A stretch of DNA of 64,000 nucleotides, from NCBI RefSeq assembly GCF_900105385.1, contig NZ_LT629772.1, positions 5,084,001 through 5,148,000 of the forward strand. Direction: 5' to 3'. A program made the position numbers and the translations under genes. How positions within the stretch are numbered: position 1 is the stretch's first letter; each line of letters starts with the position of its first letter. The notes under the pieces are model-generated. The model saw nothing but the letters and a program-made list of their open reading frames with translations. It did not search any database and was not told where the DNA came from. Below are positions 26,120 through 35,520 of the stretch, in pieces. This DNA comes from Microlunatus soli. GTDB taxonomy: Bacteria > Actinomycetota > Actinomycetes > Propionibacteriales > Propionibacteriaceae.

Positions 26120-27802
26120 ATGATCAACCATCCAGTCAGCCGGCGACAGCTGATGACGATCGGCACCGCCGGCGCGGTCGGACTCGGGCTCGCCGGATGC
26201 TCCACCGGCGCTCCGACCAGTTCGACCGGCAGCAGGGCCGAGACCGTGCTGCCCAGCTACAAGCCGCAGCAGCCGGCGACCGGGGCCGGCGCAGTCAGCA
26301 GTGAGGTCGACGACCTGCCGCAGATCTACACCAGGAACCCGACCCGCTATTGGTCCAGCGTCGAGGCGCCACCCGGCGACGGCGGCCAGGTGACCACTTT
26401 CCAGATGCTGTGGTTCGCACCACCGGCGGCGGTGGGGAAGAACCCGTACTGGCAACAGCTCAACAAGAATCTCAACGTCGACTACCGACCGACCCTGGCC
26501 AGCTCGGACACCTACAACGACAAGCTGGCAACCGTGCTGGCCGGCGGCAACGTGCCCGACCTGGCGTTCATCCAGGATCAGGTCGCGGTCGGAGCGCAGG
26601 CCATTCAGCAAGGAGCATTCGCCGACCTGACCGACGTCCTGGCGGGTGACAAGATCCTGAAATACCCGAACCTGGCCAACCTGCCGACCTACGGCTGGCA
26701 GAACTCGGCCAAGAACGGCCGGATCTTCGGCATCCCGCATGTCAATCCGGCCGTCAGCTCTTCTGCGACGATCCGTACTGACCTGATGAGGGCCGCCGGC
26801 TACCGTGAGCAGCCGACATCGGCCGACGAGATGCTTGCCCTGTTCACCGACCTGAGCAAGATCAAGAAATTCGGCGGCAAGCAGGTTTGGCCGATCGGTG
26901 GTCTCGGCACCTATCAGATCCAACGGTTCGTCAGCTGGATGCAAGGTGTCGGGCCGAGCTGGCGGGAGGACGGCGGCAAGCTGATCAATCAGCTGGAGAC
27001 CGACGAATTCGCCTCGACGATCGACTACCTGATCAAGCTCTGGAAAGCGGGCTGCTTCCATCCTGATGCGCTGGCGCTCGGCTCGGACAGCCAACGGAGC
27101 AAGGAGAAGCAGATGTGGACCGAGGGGCGGTTCGCCTTCGAGCTGGACTCGCCGCCGTGGCTCGCCCAGCAGGGGATGCAGCAGGTCGAGGACGGCACAC
27201 AGGGGGCGATCGTCGACTTCCTGCAACCCGCGCCCGCCGACGGCGTCGAGGTCGTCGTCGAGCGGGACGCCGGCTACTGGGGCATTGTCGGCATCTCCGC
27301 CAAGGCGGCTGAGGATGACAGGAAGCTGGACCGGTTGCTGGGGATCTGCAACTACTTCGCCGCACCGTACGGGACCACGGAGTCGTTGTTCCTCGGATCG
27401 GGTATCGAGGGCTACAACTTCAGATTCGGTGCGGACAAGAAGATTATCGACCTGGACAACTCGCAGGCCGAGACCAATCTGCAGGGTCTGCACTGGCTCG
27501 GAGCCAGCAGCCCCTCCACCATCACGCTCGACGGTGTCAATGCGCGACGCAAGGACAATCTGCTGGCCGATCTGGAGATGCTCACCAAGGCGTCCAAGAC
27601 CGATCCCACCGTCGGTCTCTACTCCGATGCCCAGACCCGGTCGAGCGCCAAGCTGGATCAACTCAACGAGGACTGGCGGAACAAGATCGTCACCGGCCGA
27701 GCCCCGATGACAGCCATCGCCCAGTGGCGCCAGGAGTGGCGCAGGGCCGGCGGAGATCAGGTCCGCCAGGAATTCCAGGACGCGATGCAGAAGGGCCATT
27801 GA
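26120..27802 (+). CDS. Carbohydrate ABC substrate-binding lipoprotein (LplA-like)
   Basis: A 560-residue solute-binding protein, larger than the maltose type and typical of the LplA/YtcQ group. The signal peptide has a twin-arginine SRRQLMTIG and lipobox LAGC (Cys27). AAGGAGA lies upstream of the ATG. Large binding proteins of this group take up complex or oligomeric saccharides such as pectin fragments. The stop overlaps the next start (TGATG). Confidence 0.93.
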   Translation: MINHPVSRRQLMTIGTAGAVGLGLAGCSTGAPTSSTGSRAETVLPSYKPQQPATGAGAVSSEVDDLPQIYTRNPTRYWSSVEAPPGDGGQVTTFQMLWFAPPAAVGKNPYWQQLNKNLNVDYRPTLASSDTYNDKLATVLAGGNVPDLAFIQDQVAVGAQAIQQGAFADLTDVLAGDKILKYPNLANLPTYGWQNSAKNGRIFGIPHVNPAVSSSATIRTDLMRAAGYREQPTSADEMLALFTDLSKIKKFGGKQVWPIGGLGTYQIQRFVSWMQGVGPSWREDGGKLINQLETDEFASTIDYLIKLWKAGCFHPDALALGSDSQRSKEKQMWTEGRFAFELDSPPWLAQQGMQQVEDGTQGAIVDFLQPAPADGVEVVVERDAGYWGIVGISAKAAEDDRKLDRLLGICNYFAAPYGTTESLFLGSGIEGYNFRFGADKKIIDLDNSQAETNLQGLHWLGASSPSTITLDGVNARRKDNLLADLEMLTKASKTDPTVGLYSDAQTRSSAKLDQLNEDWRNKIVTGRAPMTAIAQWRQEWRRAGGDQVRQEFQDAMQKGH

Positions 27803-28788
27803 TGATGGCGGTCAGTCACCAGGCCGTCGGGCAGGCAGCCGAAGCCGATCGGGCTCCGACCGTGCCGCCCCGTGAGCGGAGCACCAGGGCACCGCTGTTG
27901 ACCAGGATCCGTCGCGAGCGAAGCATGTATGCGTTCATCGTCCCAGGAATGATCTTCTTCCTGATGTTCTGTTACCTGCCGTTGCTGGGCAACGTGATCG
28001 CATTCAAGGAGTACTCGCCATTCCGCGGTGTCTTGGCCTCGCCCTGGGTCGGGATGCAAAACTTTGTCCGGATGGCTGCAGACCCCGAGTTGGTCCAGGC
28101 GATCGTCAATACCTTGGAGATTGCCCTGCTGCAGATCGTGTTCTCCTTCCCGGCTCCGATTCTGCTGGCCCTGCTGCTGAACAGCGTGCTGTCGAGTCGG
28201 GTCCGTCGCTTCGTCCAATCGGTGGTCTATCTCCCACACTTCATCTCCTGGGTGATCGTGATCTCCATCTGGCAGCAGATCCTCGGCGGTGCCGGACCGA
28301 TCGCCACGGTGTTCGCTCGGATCGGGATCCCCGGTGTGAACGTGATGGCCAATCCGGAGACCTTCAAGCTCCTGGTCACCTCGCAGGTGATCTGGAAGGA
28401 CATCGGATGGGGAACGATCATCTTCTTCGCTGCGATCTCAGCCATCCCGCCCGAGTTGTACGAAGCAGCGGCCGTCGACGGTGCAGCTAGCCTGCGTCGG
28501 ATCTGGCATGTGACCCTGCCCGGGATCATCCCGGTCGTCTCGCTGTTGCTGGTGCTGACCATCGGCAACGTGCTGACCGTCGGCTTCGAGCAACTGTTGC
28601 TGCAGCAGCCGATCGTCGGTGCTGATTCTGCCGAGGTGATCGACACCTTCGTCTATTTCCGGGGTGTCGTCGGCGGAGATTGGGGCTTGTCCGCCGCTGC
28701 AGGGCTGGTGAAGGGTGTGATCGGGACGGCGCTGGTGCTCGCGGCCAATCGCTTCGCCCGTCGGGTCGGCACGGGCGGGATCTTCTGA
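27802..28788 (+). CDS. ABC transporter permease (LplB/YteP type)
   Basis: A 328-residue, six-helix permease. A hydrophilic N-terminal tail of about 45 residues precedes IVPGMIFFLMFCYLPLLGN. The EAA loop reads YEAAAVDGAASLRRI. LplB-type permeases pair with large binding proteins like the one upstream. The ATG at 27802 overlaps the upstream stop; a second ATG follows at once at 27805. Confidence 0.93.
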   Translation: MMAVSHQAVGQAAEADRAPTVPPRERSTRAPLLTRIRRERSMYAFIVPGMIFFLMFCYLPLLGNVIAFKEYSPFRGVLASPWVGMQNFVRMAADPELVQAIVNTLEIALLQIVFSFPAPILLALLLNSVLSSRVRRFVQSVVYLPHFISWVIVISIWQQILGGAGPIATVFARIGIPGVNVMANPETFKLLVTSQVIWKDIGWGTIIFFAAISAIPPELYEAAAVDGAASLRRIWHVTLPGIIPVVSLLLVLTIGNVLTVGFEQLLLQQPIVGADSAEVIDTFVYFRGVVGGDWGLSAAAGLVKGVIGTALVLAANRFARRVGTGGIF

Positions 28789-29672
28789 TGGCGGCCTCTG
28801 TCGGCCGTCCGCCGTGGCTGGATCGCCCGATCCCGGTGGTGTCGGCGGCCAAGGCCGTGATCATCATCATCATCACGGTCGTGATGCTGTATCCCTTCCT
28901 CTACATCATTGCCATGAGCTTTGCGGCCAAAGATTCCTCGATGAGTGGATTCTGGCCGACCGCGTTCTCGGCCGATTCCTACCGCTCGATTCTCGGCGGT
29001 GGTGTCGTCACCAGGGCCCTACTGGTCAGCGGGTTCGTGACGTTCATGGGCACGCTGCTGTCGCTGGCGTTCACCTCGACATTGGCCTACGGACTGACCC
29101 GGGTGAGGGATGTTCCTGGTGCGCGCGTTGCGCTGATCCTGGTGCTCGCCACGATGTTCTTCGGCGCCGGCATCATCCCGAACTTCCTGTTGATCAAGTC
29201 GCTCGGGCTGATCGACTCGTTGTGGTCGCTGATCCTGCCGGGGATGGTATCGGCCTTCAACCTCGTGGTGATGCGAAACTTCTTCATGAACATTCCCGTC
29301 GGTCTGTTGGAGGCCGCCCGGATCGACGGCGCCAGCAACTTCCGGATCTTCGCCCAGATCGTGCTGCCGCTGTCCAAGCCGGTGATGGCGGTGATCGGAC
29401 TCTTCTACGCCGTCGGCTACTGGAACAGCTACTTCAACGCTCTGATCTACATCAGCACCCCCGACAAGTGGCCGATCCAGGTTGTACTGAATCAGTACGT
29501 CATTCAGGGCAGTCAGATTGCACGACTGCAGGCGACCGACATCCCCACCCCGCCTGCGCAGTCGATCCAGATGGCCGTCGTTGTCCTGGCCACGGTTCCG
29601 ATCCTGATCATCTATCCGTTCCTGCAGCGACATTTCGCCAAGGGCATGCTGACGGGAGCGATCAAGGAATGA
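28788..29672 (+). CDS. ABC transporter permease (YtcP/YesQ type)
   Basis: A 294-residue six-helix permease, partner of the gene at 27802. The first helix includes VIIIIITVVMLYPFLYII. The EAA loop is LEAARIDGASNFRIF, followed by LPLSKPV. The C-terminus FAKGMLTGAIKE is characteristic of the YtcP group. Start and stop both overlap neighbours (ATGA), and again no ATPase gene is present. Confidence 0.93.
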   Translation: MAASVGRPPWLDRPIPVVSAAKAVIIIIITVVMLYPFLYIIAMSFAAKDSSMSGFWPTAFSADSYRSILGGGVVTRALLVSGFVTFMGTLLSLAFTSTLAYGLTRVRDVPGARVALILVLATMFFGAGIIPNFLLIKSLGLIDSLWSLILPGMVSAFNLVVMRNFFMNIPVGLLEAARIDGASNFRIFAQIVLPLSKPVMAVIGLFYAVGYWNSYFNALIYISTPDKWPIQVVLNQYVIQGSQIARLQATDIPTPPAQSIQMAVVVLATVPILIIYPFLQRHFAKGMLTGAIKE

Positions 29673-30640
29673 ACTCGACCGAGCTACGATACGACCAGCG
29701 ACCGCTGGGGCAGACCGGCCTCATGGTGAGCAGCCTGGCACTTGGGACCGCCCGGTGGAGATCCACCGGAGACCGGACCGCATCGGCCGACGAACGTCGC
29801 CAGCTGTTCGAACGGGTTGCCCAGGGCACTGGAGCCGACCAGCAGATCGCGGTGATCGACACCGCCAACAGTTACGGCGACAGCGAGCAGTTGATCGGCG
29901 GACTGGTCGACGCGTACGGCGGATTGCCCGACCGCGTCCTGCTGCAGACCAAGGCCGACCGGGACTTCGGCAGCGGCGACTTCTCCGGAGCCCGGATGCG
30001 ACGATCCCTGCAGGAGAGCCTGGACCGGTTGGGTCTGACCTCGCTGCCGATGGTCTACATCCATGACCCGGAGAACACCACCTGGGACTCGGCGATGGCC
30101 ACCGACGGCCCGGTTGCCGCACTGGTCCGGGCAAAGGAACAGGGCCTGATCGACCACCTCGGACTGTCCGGCGGGCCGGTTGGACTGATGGAGCGCTATC
30201 TGCGGACCGGGCTGTTCGAAGCCTTGATCACTCACATGCGCTACACCTTGGTCGACCGATCCGCCGATCGGTTGCTCACCGTCGCCGCAGAGTTGGGTAT
30301 CGGCGTGTTCAACGCCGCTCCGTACGGGGGTGGTCTGCTGACGCGCTGGCCGGCGACGACCCGACGCTACGCCTACGGTGACGGTAATCCGGAGTTGTTG
30401 GCGGCTGCCGACGCCATGGGCCGACTCTGCGCCGACCAACGGATCCCGCTGGCTGCGGCAGCGCTGCAGTTCTCGCTGCGGGATCCCCGGATCACCTCGA
30501 CGATCGTGGGTATGTTGTCCGTTGCGGACCTGGATGCGACGATCGACCTCGCGGCCATGGAGCTGCCAGCCGCATTGTGGAGCGAACTTGATCAACTCCT
30601 ACCGCCCAGGAGGACCTGGCAGGATGCCGACGAGCTCTGA
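29669..30640 (+). CDS. Aldo/keto reductase
   Basis: A 323-residue (beta/alpha)8 NADPH-dependent oxidoreductase, related to L-fucose/D-threo-aldose dehydrogenases. It has ALGTARW near the N-terminus, the catalytic Asp-Tyr region IDTANSYGDSE, the Lys in LQTKAD and the His region VYIHDPE. It is translationally coupled to the permease and likely oxidises or reduces the imported sugar. Confidence 0.9.
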   Translation: MNSTELRYDQRPLGQTGLMVSSLALGTARWRSTGDRTASADERRQLFERVAQGTGADQQIAVIDTANSYGDSEQLIGGLVDAYGGLPDRVLLQTKADRDFGSGDFSGARMRRSLQESLDRLGLTSLPMVYIHDPENTTWDSAMATDGPVAALVRAKEQGLIDHLGLSGGPVGLMERYLRTGLFEALITHMRYTLVDRSADRLLTVAAELGIGVFNAAPYGGGLLTRWPATTRRYAYGDGNPELLAAADAMGRLCADQRIPLAAAALQFSLRDPRITSTIVGMLSVADLDATIDLAAMELPAALWSELDQLLPPRRTWQDADEL

Positions 30641-31319
30641 CCGGAACGAACCTCGAGCGCAGGTCCGGATCATCTCCGGTTCCGGGCGCTACGCCGACCC
30701 CTGGCACGACTTCGCACGGACGTCGCAACGGATTGCGGAGGTGATCACCGGGCTCGGGCACGAGGTCAAGATCGACGACCGCGTCGAGGACGCGCTGACC
30801 GATCTCGCCGGTGTCGACCTGGTGGTGGTGAACATCGGCAACCCCGAACGGCACGGCGGGGAGACGGCGCAGGTTGCGGCCGCCATGGGCGGGCTACGCG
30901 AGCATCTGGCGGCCGGCGGCGGGCTGTTGTCGGTACATTCCTCGGCCACATCGTTCCCGGCGACCCCGGCCTGGGAGGAGATCGTCGGTGGCCGGTGGAT
31001 CGGCGGTCGATCCATGCACCCGAGGATCGGCGAGACGACGATCACGATCAACACGGACTGCCATCCGATCACGGCGGGACTGGCCGATCTCACCGTCTGG
31101 GACGAGCGTTACAGTTATCTGCGGATCTCGCCCGAGGTGGTCCCGCTGGCCGAACACTCCCACGACGGACTCAGGCACGTGATGGCGTGGGCTCGGGACG
31201 ACCCTCGCGGCCGGGTGGTCTTCGATGGGCTCGGGCACGGCGTGCGATCCTATGATTCCGACTCTCGCGTCGATCTGCTCCGCCGCGAGGTGCAATGGCT
31301 GCTCGGCCCTCGCCGGTGA
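30624..31319 (+). CDS. ThuA-domain protein
   Basis: A 231-residue ThuA-like (glutamine amidotransferase class-I fold) protein. Motifs include VRIISGSGRYADPWHDF and GGLLSVHSSATSF, with a conserved WDERYSYLR. ThuA proteins occur in trehalose/maltitol and 3-keto-disaccharide catabolism, but their chemistry is not settled. The ATG at 30624 lies 17 bases inside the aldo/keto reductase gene, so the two overlap in different frames. Confidence 0.83.
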   Translation: MPTSSDRNEPRAQVRIISGSGRYADPWHDFARTSQRIAEVITGLGHEVKIDDRVEDALTDLAGVDLVVVNIGNPERHGGETAQVAAAMGGLREHLAAGGGLLSVHSSATSFPATPAWEEIVGGRWIGGRSMHPRIGETTITINTDCHPITAGLADLTVWDERYSYLRISPEVVPLAEHSHDGLRHVMAWARDDPRGRVVFDGLGHGVRSYDSDSRVDLLRREVQWLLGPRR

Positions 31320-31416
31320 ACTCGAAGATCATCAACCGCCACCGACCGGTCCGGTAAAATGACTACACCGTTCCTGCGGCCATGCAGGTGAGTTCTCGAG
31401 TCGAAGAAGGGAAGCG

Positions 31417-32127
31417 ATGTCCGTTCCTGATCATGCGGGTGGGCCGCGCGAGATCGCCCGCCGCGGACTCCGTGATCAGGTGTACGACGCGTTGTTCGAC
31501 CTGATCGTCCAAGGCAGTGTTGCGGCGGGGGAGCGGCTTCGGATCGACGGGTTGGCGGCGGACCTGCGGGTGTCGCAGACCCCGGTCCGGGAGGCGCTGG
31601 CCAACCTGGAACGGACCGGCCTGGTCACCCGCGAGGGGTTCAAGGGCTACCGGGTCGCCGAGCCGCTGACCGATCAGCAGGGTGCGGAGCTGATGGACGC
31701 TCGGGAGATGATCGAGATCCAGGCGACCCGGTGGTATGCGGCGCAACTGCCCGGCGGAGTTGATGATCTTCGGGCGGCGCACGCCGGACACGTCACGGCA
31801 GCCGCGGAGGTCAGCGAACTGCTCCGCGACGGCACTGTCGACATGCCGGCCTTCCGGCACTACTTCGACGCCGACGCAGCCTTCCATCGGGTGATCTACG
31901 TGGGCAGCGGCAACCATTTCCTGATGCAGATGGCCACCGACCTCGGCGGCCATCTGCATCGGCTGCGGGAGACCGTGCTGCACCGGACCTATGACATGGG
32001 CCAGGCCGTCGCCGAACACGCCGCGGTCCTGAAGGCCGCCGAGGCCGGCGACCCGGACCGGATGGTTGCCGCGATGCAGCAACACATGGCCGGTGTCCGG
32101 GAGCGCTCGGTCAGGCGGGACGACTGA
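31417..32127 (+). CDS. GntR/FCD-family transcriptional regulator
   Basis: A 236-residue FadR-type (FCD) regulator. The winged helix (about 15-80) includes RIDGLAADLRVSQTPVREAL, and the all-helical FCD domain (about 90-225) has the metal-binding His residues in FHRVIYVGSG and EHAAVLKA. AAGGGAAG precedes the ATG, and a TAAAAT -10 hexamer lies at 31355-31360. It is convergent with the sugar-acid cluster (32160-38356), and I infer it binds the TCCTATAGGA sites there. Confidence 0.9.
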   Translation: MSVPDHAGGPREIARRGLRDQVYDALFDLIVQGSVAAGERLRIDGLAADLRVSQTPVREALANLERTGLVTREGFKGYRVAEPLTDQQGAELMDAREMIEIQATRWYAAQLPGGVDDLRAAHAGHVTAAAEVSELLRDGTVDMPAFRHYFDADAAFHRVIYVGSGNHFLMQMATDLGGHLHRLRETVLHRTYDMGQAVAEHAAVLKAAEAGDPDRMVAAMQQHMAGVRERSVRRDD

Positions 32128-32156
32128 GGCAACCCTTCGACAGGCTCAGGGGCCTC
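32126..32156. terminator. Hairpin between convergent genes, with common intergenic repeat
   Basis: GAGGC (32126-32130) pairs with GCCTC (32152-32156), enclosing CCCTTCGACAGGCTCAGGG (32133-32151), whose CCCT and AGGG ends also pair. The inner 19-mer matches an intergenic repeat known from many high-GC genomes. It lies exactly between the convergent genes ending at 32127 and 32160 and probably terminates both. Confidence 0.55.
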
Positions 32157-32159
32157 TTC

Positions 32160-33080
32160 TCAGGCCAGGGCGGAGGTCAGCACCTGCCGGATGTAGTCCC
32201 GGTTCTCCGCGCAGACACCGATCGAGTCCGAGCCGTAGTGCTCGCAACAGAACGGGCCGGTGTAGCCCAGCTCGATCGCCCGCCGGATCACCTGGCGGTA
32301 GTTGACGTAGCCGTACTTCAGCGGCATCGGCGCGCTGGAGTAGGAGCCGGTGGCCGGGTCGAAGTCCCGGGTGTAGTTCTTGATGTGCCAGAAGTTGCTG
32401 TGCGGCAGGACCTTCTCATACATCTCGGTCGGGTGCGGCATCGGCCGATGCAGCCGGACCAGGTTGCCCAGGTCAGGGTTGAGGCCGACGGCTTCATGAT
32501 CGACATCGGTGACGAAGGCAACCGCGTCGTCGGGGGTGCCGACGTAGGTGTCCTCGTACATCTCCAGGCTGAGCCCGATGCCGTTGGTCTTGGCATGATC
32601 ACCGAGTTCGCGGATCCGCTCGATGGCGAGATCACGAAGCGCCGGATCGTCCTGGTGACCATCGACCAGCCAGAACCAGATCTGCTCGTTCTGCTCGGGG
32701 GTGGTGGCCTGCATGAAACCGGTGTTGACGATCGTCGCCCCGAAGGTCGGCGCAAGATCGATCAACCGGTGCGCATCGGCAAGGTTTCGTTCCCCGAACT
32801 CCTTGTCCACAACGGAATTGCGGGTCATCGAGATCGACGAGATCGACAGTCCCTCACCCTGCAGCGTCGCCCGGAACTCCTCGACTCGTTCATCGGACAG
32901 CGCGGCCAGCGGGACCCAGGCGTCGGTCGGATCGATATGGGTGAAGCCGAGCTCGGCGACCTGGCGGAGCTGGCCTGCCCACACCGAAGCCGGCGCGTCC
33001 TTGATGTGGCCGCCGTCGGGTGCCTTGTTGCCGAACGACAGCATGTTGCAGGCGATGGGCCAGTCCTGGGCCGTGTACAT
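32160..33080 (-). CDS. Sugar phosphate isomerase/epimerase
   Basis: A 306-residue TIM barrel of the xylose-isomerase-like superfamily. Ligand motifs are LSLEMYEDTYVGTP (Glu), VGLNPDLGNLVRLH (Asp), FWHIKNY (His) and the late Glu/His in CCEHYGSDS. GAGAGG lies before the ATG. It follows the MFS permease by 39 bases in the same direction, suggesting a permease-isomerase operon for a sugar or sugar acid. Confidence 0.88.
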   Translation of the reverse strand: MYTAQDWPIACNMLSFGNKAPDGGHIKDAPASVWAGQLRQVAELGFTHIDPTDAWVPLAALSDERVEEFRATLQGEGLSISSISMTRNSVVDKEFGERNLADAHRLIDLAPTFGATIVNTGFMQATTPEQNEQIWFWLVDGHQDDPALRDLAIERIRELGDHAKTNGIGLSLEMYEDTYVGTPDDAVAFVTDVDHEAVGLNPDLGNLVRLHRPMPHPTEMYEKVLPHSNFWHIKNYTRDFDPATGSYSSAPMPLKYGYVNYRQVIRRAIELGYTGPFCCEHYGSDSIGVCAENRDYIRQVLTSALA

Positions 33081-33119
33081 CTGGTTTCCTCTCAGTGGTG
33101 ATCAGGTCGGGTGTGATGC

Positions 33120-34433
33120 TCAGCCCACGTTGACCTTGGCCATGGGCTTGCGGAGCAGCAGTCCGTAGGCGGCCGCTCCGATGAATGCGATGGCGCCGGC
33201 GATCATGAACGACGGCGTGTAGCTGTGGTAGCTGTCGTAGATCGCACCGGTCAGGATCGGTGCCAGCGCGCCGCCGAAGTAGCCGCCGAAGTTCATGATC
33301 CCACCGAACTGTGCGGCCTGCCGATCGGGGACCAGGTCGCTGGTGATCGCCCAGGACTGGGACTGCACCAGAGCGACGCCGGCCAGTGCAAGGCAGAGTA
33401 CGATCTCGGCCGACCAGAGCGACCGCATCAACGGCAGCACGACCAGCAGGATGCCGACCCAGATGCTGCCGCCGACGATCAGCAATCGCTTGGAGCGCAG
33501 CGGTGTCCGGCCGCGACGGACCAAGATCACCGACAGCCGACCGCCGAAGATCGCGGTCAGCGCGGCGACCACATAGGGGAGCGCTGCGTACAGCCCGGTG
33601 CCGGCCACGGTCACGCCGAGGGTGGTTTGCAGGTAGAGCGGCAGGAAGGTGATGAAGATGTTCCAGGCCCAGATCGATCCGAAGAAGCCGATGATCAGGC
33701 CCCAGGTCTGTGGCCGGGCGAAGAAGTGCAACCAGGGAATGTGTTCCTGCTCGATGACGCCCTCGTCGCGACCGGCCAGGATGTGCCGGTACTCCTCCTC
33801 GGAGAGGTGCTTGGACTCCTCGGGGTAGCGGAACCAGACCAGGAAGCAGACCGCGAGCAGGATGCCGGCAACACCGATGATCACGAACATCGCCCGCCAG
33901 CCGAGCGCCAGCGACAGCACCGTCAATACCGGCGGCGCGATTGCGCTGCCCCACTTGGAACCCGAGTCCCAGATGCCGGTGGCCTGACCGCGTTCGGACC
34001 GCGGGAACCAGGAGGTGGTGATCTTGCTGGAGTTGGGGGAGTTGGGTGACTCACCGACGCCGAGCAGCACCCGGAAGACGACGAACTGCCACATCGCCTG
34101 ACCGGCGGCCATCAGCGCGGTGGCGATCGACCACAAGCCGACCGCGAGGAAGAACATCCGCTTCGAGCCGACCTTGTCGATCAGCCAGCCGGCCGGGAGC
34201 TGGCACAGCGCGTAGGTCCAGGAGAACACCGAGCCGAGCACACCGATGTCGGTCATCGTCAGGCCGAGTTCGTCGACGATGTGCGGTGCCGCGATCGCCA
34301 CCGACGAACGGTCCATGTAGTTCAGCACGCCGGCCAGCAGCAGCCAGATCAACACGAAGTAGCGGAAGTTGCGGAGCTTGCGTCCATCGCGCTGCTGGCG
34401 CGAGGTCTGCAGCGGTGAAGTGGCTTCGGACAC
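33120..34433 (-). CDS. MFS transporter, anion:cation symporter (ACS) family
   Basis: A 437-residue twelve-helix MFS protein. It shows the ACS pattern, with NYMDRSSVAIAAP at helix 1, GWLIDKVGSKR (motif A), and RVLLGVGESPNSPNSSK in helix 4, like hexuronate, galactonate or phthalate carriers. GTG start at 34433. The substrate is likely a sugar acid or other organic acid. A TCCTATAGGA palindrome at 34475-34484 overlaps its likely -10. Confidence 0.9.
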   Translation of the reverse strand: MSEATSPLQTSRQQRDGRKLRNFRYFVLIWLLLAGVLNYMDRSSVAIAAPHIVDELGLTMTDIGVLGSVFSWTYALCQLPAGWLIDKVGSKRMFFLAVGLWSIATALMAAGQAMWQFVVFRVLLGVGESPNSPNSSKITTSWFPRSERGQATGIWDSGSKWGSAIAPPVLTVLSLALGWRAMFVIIGVAGILLAVCFLVWFRYPEESKHLSEEEYRHILAGRDEGVIEQEHIPWLHFFARPQTWGLIIGFFGSIWAWNIFITFLPLYLQTTLGVTVAGTGLYAALPYVVAALTAIFGGRLSVILVRRGRTPLRSKRLLIVGGSIWVGILLVVLPLMRSLWSAEIVLCLALAGVALVQSQSWAITSDLVPDRQAAQFGGIMNFGGYFGGALAPILTGAIYDSYHSYTPSFMIAGAIAFIGAAAYGLLLRKPMAKVNVG

Positions 34434-34474
34434 GGGTACTCACATCCTTGTGACGGCGGGACGGCCCGACTATA

Positions 34475-34484
34475 TCCTATAGGA
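34475..34484. promoter_or_regulatory. TCCTATAGGA operator, copy 1
   Basis: A perfect 10-base palindrome lies 42 bases before the GTG of the MFS gene. It includes the minus-strand -10-like hexamer TAGGAT, so a bound regulator would block RNA polymerase. The same palindrome appears at 35522-35531 in the same cluster. The GntR protein at 31417 is the best candidate ligand. Confidence 0.7.
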
Positions 34485-34490
34485 AACGGG

Positions 34491-35513
34491 TCAGCGGTCT
34501 GTTGCTCCGACCGGCCCGAAGCGCCGACGGTAGGCCGGCCAGACCTCGGGATTGACCACATTCTGCGGCGTCCGTCCGGCGGCGACATCGAGCAGGCACT
34601 GGCGTGCCTCGGCCGAGGTGTCCGTGGCGTAGCTGTCGGTCCAGCACAGCGAATGCGGGCCGAGGATCACGTTGTCCAGCGCTGTCAGCGGACTCGACGC
34701 CGGCAACGGCTCAGTCGCGAACACGTCCAGTCCCGCCCCGGCCAGCGGTCCTGAGGTCAGAGCGGCGACCAATGCGTCCTCGTCCACCACGCTGCCGCGA
34801 GCGATGTTGATCAAGAAGCTGCCCGGCTTCATCGCCGCGAGTTGGTCGGCCCCGATGAAATGTCGGGTCTGCGGGCCGGCGGAGATGGTGATGATCACGT
34901 AGTCGCTGGTGGCCAGCAGTTCGTCGAGTCCGAGTTGAGTGATCCCCAATTCAGGGCGCGGGGTCCGGTTGTAGGCAACGACGTCCAGGCCCATCGCGGT
35001 CAACGTCTCGGCCGTCGCGGCGCCGATGCCGCCGAGCCCGATCACCCCGACGGTGGCGTTCTGCAGCCCGCGGCCACGCAGTGCACCGTTGGCCCGCCAG
35101 TCGCCGGTGCGGGCCAAGCGATCCTTGGCCAACAGATTGTGGCCCAACGCGAACAACAGCGTCACCGCGGTGTGCACCATCGGCGTCCGGACGCCGTGCG
35201 GGGCATTGGTGACCAGCACGCCACCCTCGGAACACGCCGCAAGATCGATCTGGTCGTATCCCGCACCGAACCGGGCCACATGCCGCAGCGACGAGGCGGC
35301 GGACAGGCTCTCGGCGGCGATACCGGAATGCCCGAGGATCCAGACCGCATCGAAGTCGTCGAGTTGGCCCGCGGCGTACGCATGGCCGTCGGCGGTCACC
35401 CACTGCCAATCCACGCCGGCGGCGGTCAGCGCATCGAGCCCGATGTCGCCGTAGATCACCTTCCCGTCGGCGTCCAGGCTGTCGGTCGAGATGGCAAGGC
35501 GGTACGGCGTCAC
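34491..35513 (-). CDS. D-isomer-specific 2-hydroxyacid dehydrogenase
   Basis: A 340-residue NAD-dependent dehydrogenase related to phosphoglycerate dehydrogenase. The dinucleotide-binding motif is VIGLGGIGAATAE near residue 158. The catalytic Arg is in INIARGSVVDE, and the His in LGPHSLCW. GTG start at 35513 with no Shine-Dalgarno site; TAGGAT ends 7 bases upstream, so a leaderless transcript is likely. It probably interconverts a 2-hydroxy and a 2-oxo sugar acid. Confidence 0.88.
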   Translation of the reverse strand: MTPYRLAISTDSLDADGKVIYGDIGLDALTAAGVDWQWVTADGHAYAAGQLDDFDAVWILGHSGIAAESLSAASSLRHVARFGAGYDQIDLAACSEGGVLVTNAPHGVRTPMVHTAVTLLFALGHNLLAKDRLARTGDWRANGALRGRGLQNATVGVIGLGGIGAATAETLTAMGLDVVAYNRTPRPELGITQLGLDELLATSDYVIITISAGPQTRHFIGADQLAAMKPGSFLINIARGSVVDEDALVAALTSGPLAGAGLDVFATEPLPASSPLTALDNVILGPHSLCWTDSYATDTSAEARQCLLDVAAGRTPQNVVNPEVWPAYRRRFGPVGATDR

Positions 35514-35520
35514 GGGATGG

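Noticed and set aside
26006-27799. 597-codon minus-strand frame
   Set aside because: It is antisense to the binding lipoprotein at 26120 and shows no family features.
32133-32151. CCCTTCGACAGGCTCAGGG as a CRISPR or mobile repeat
   Set aside because: There is one copy only in the window, inside a hairpin between convergent genes; it fits a widespread intergenic repeat or terminator.
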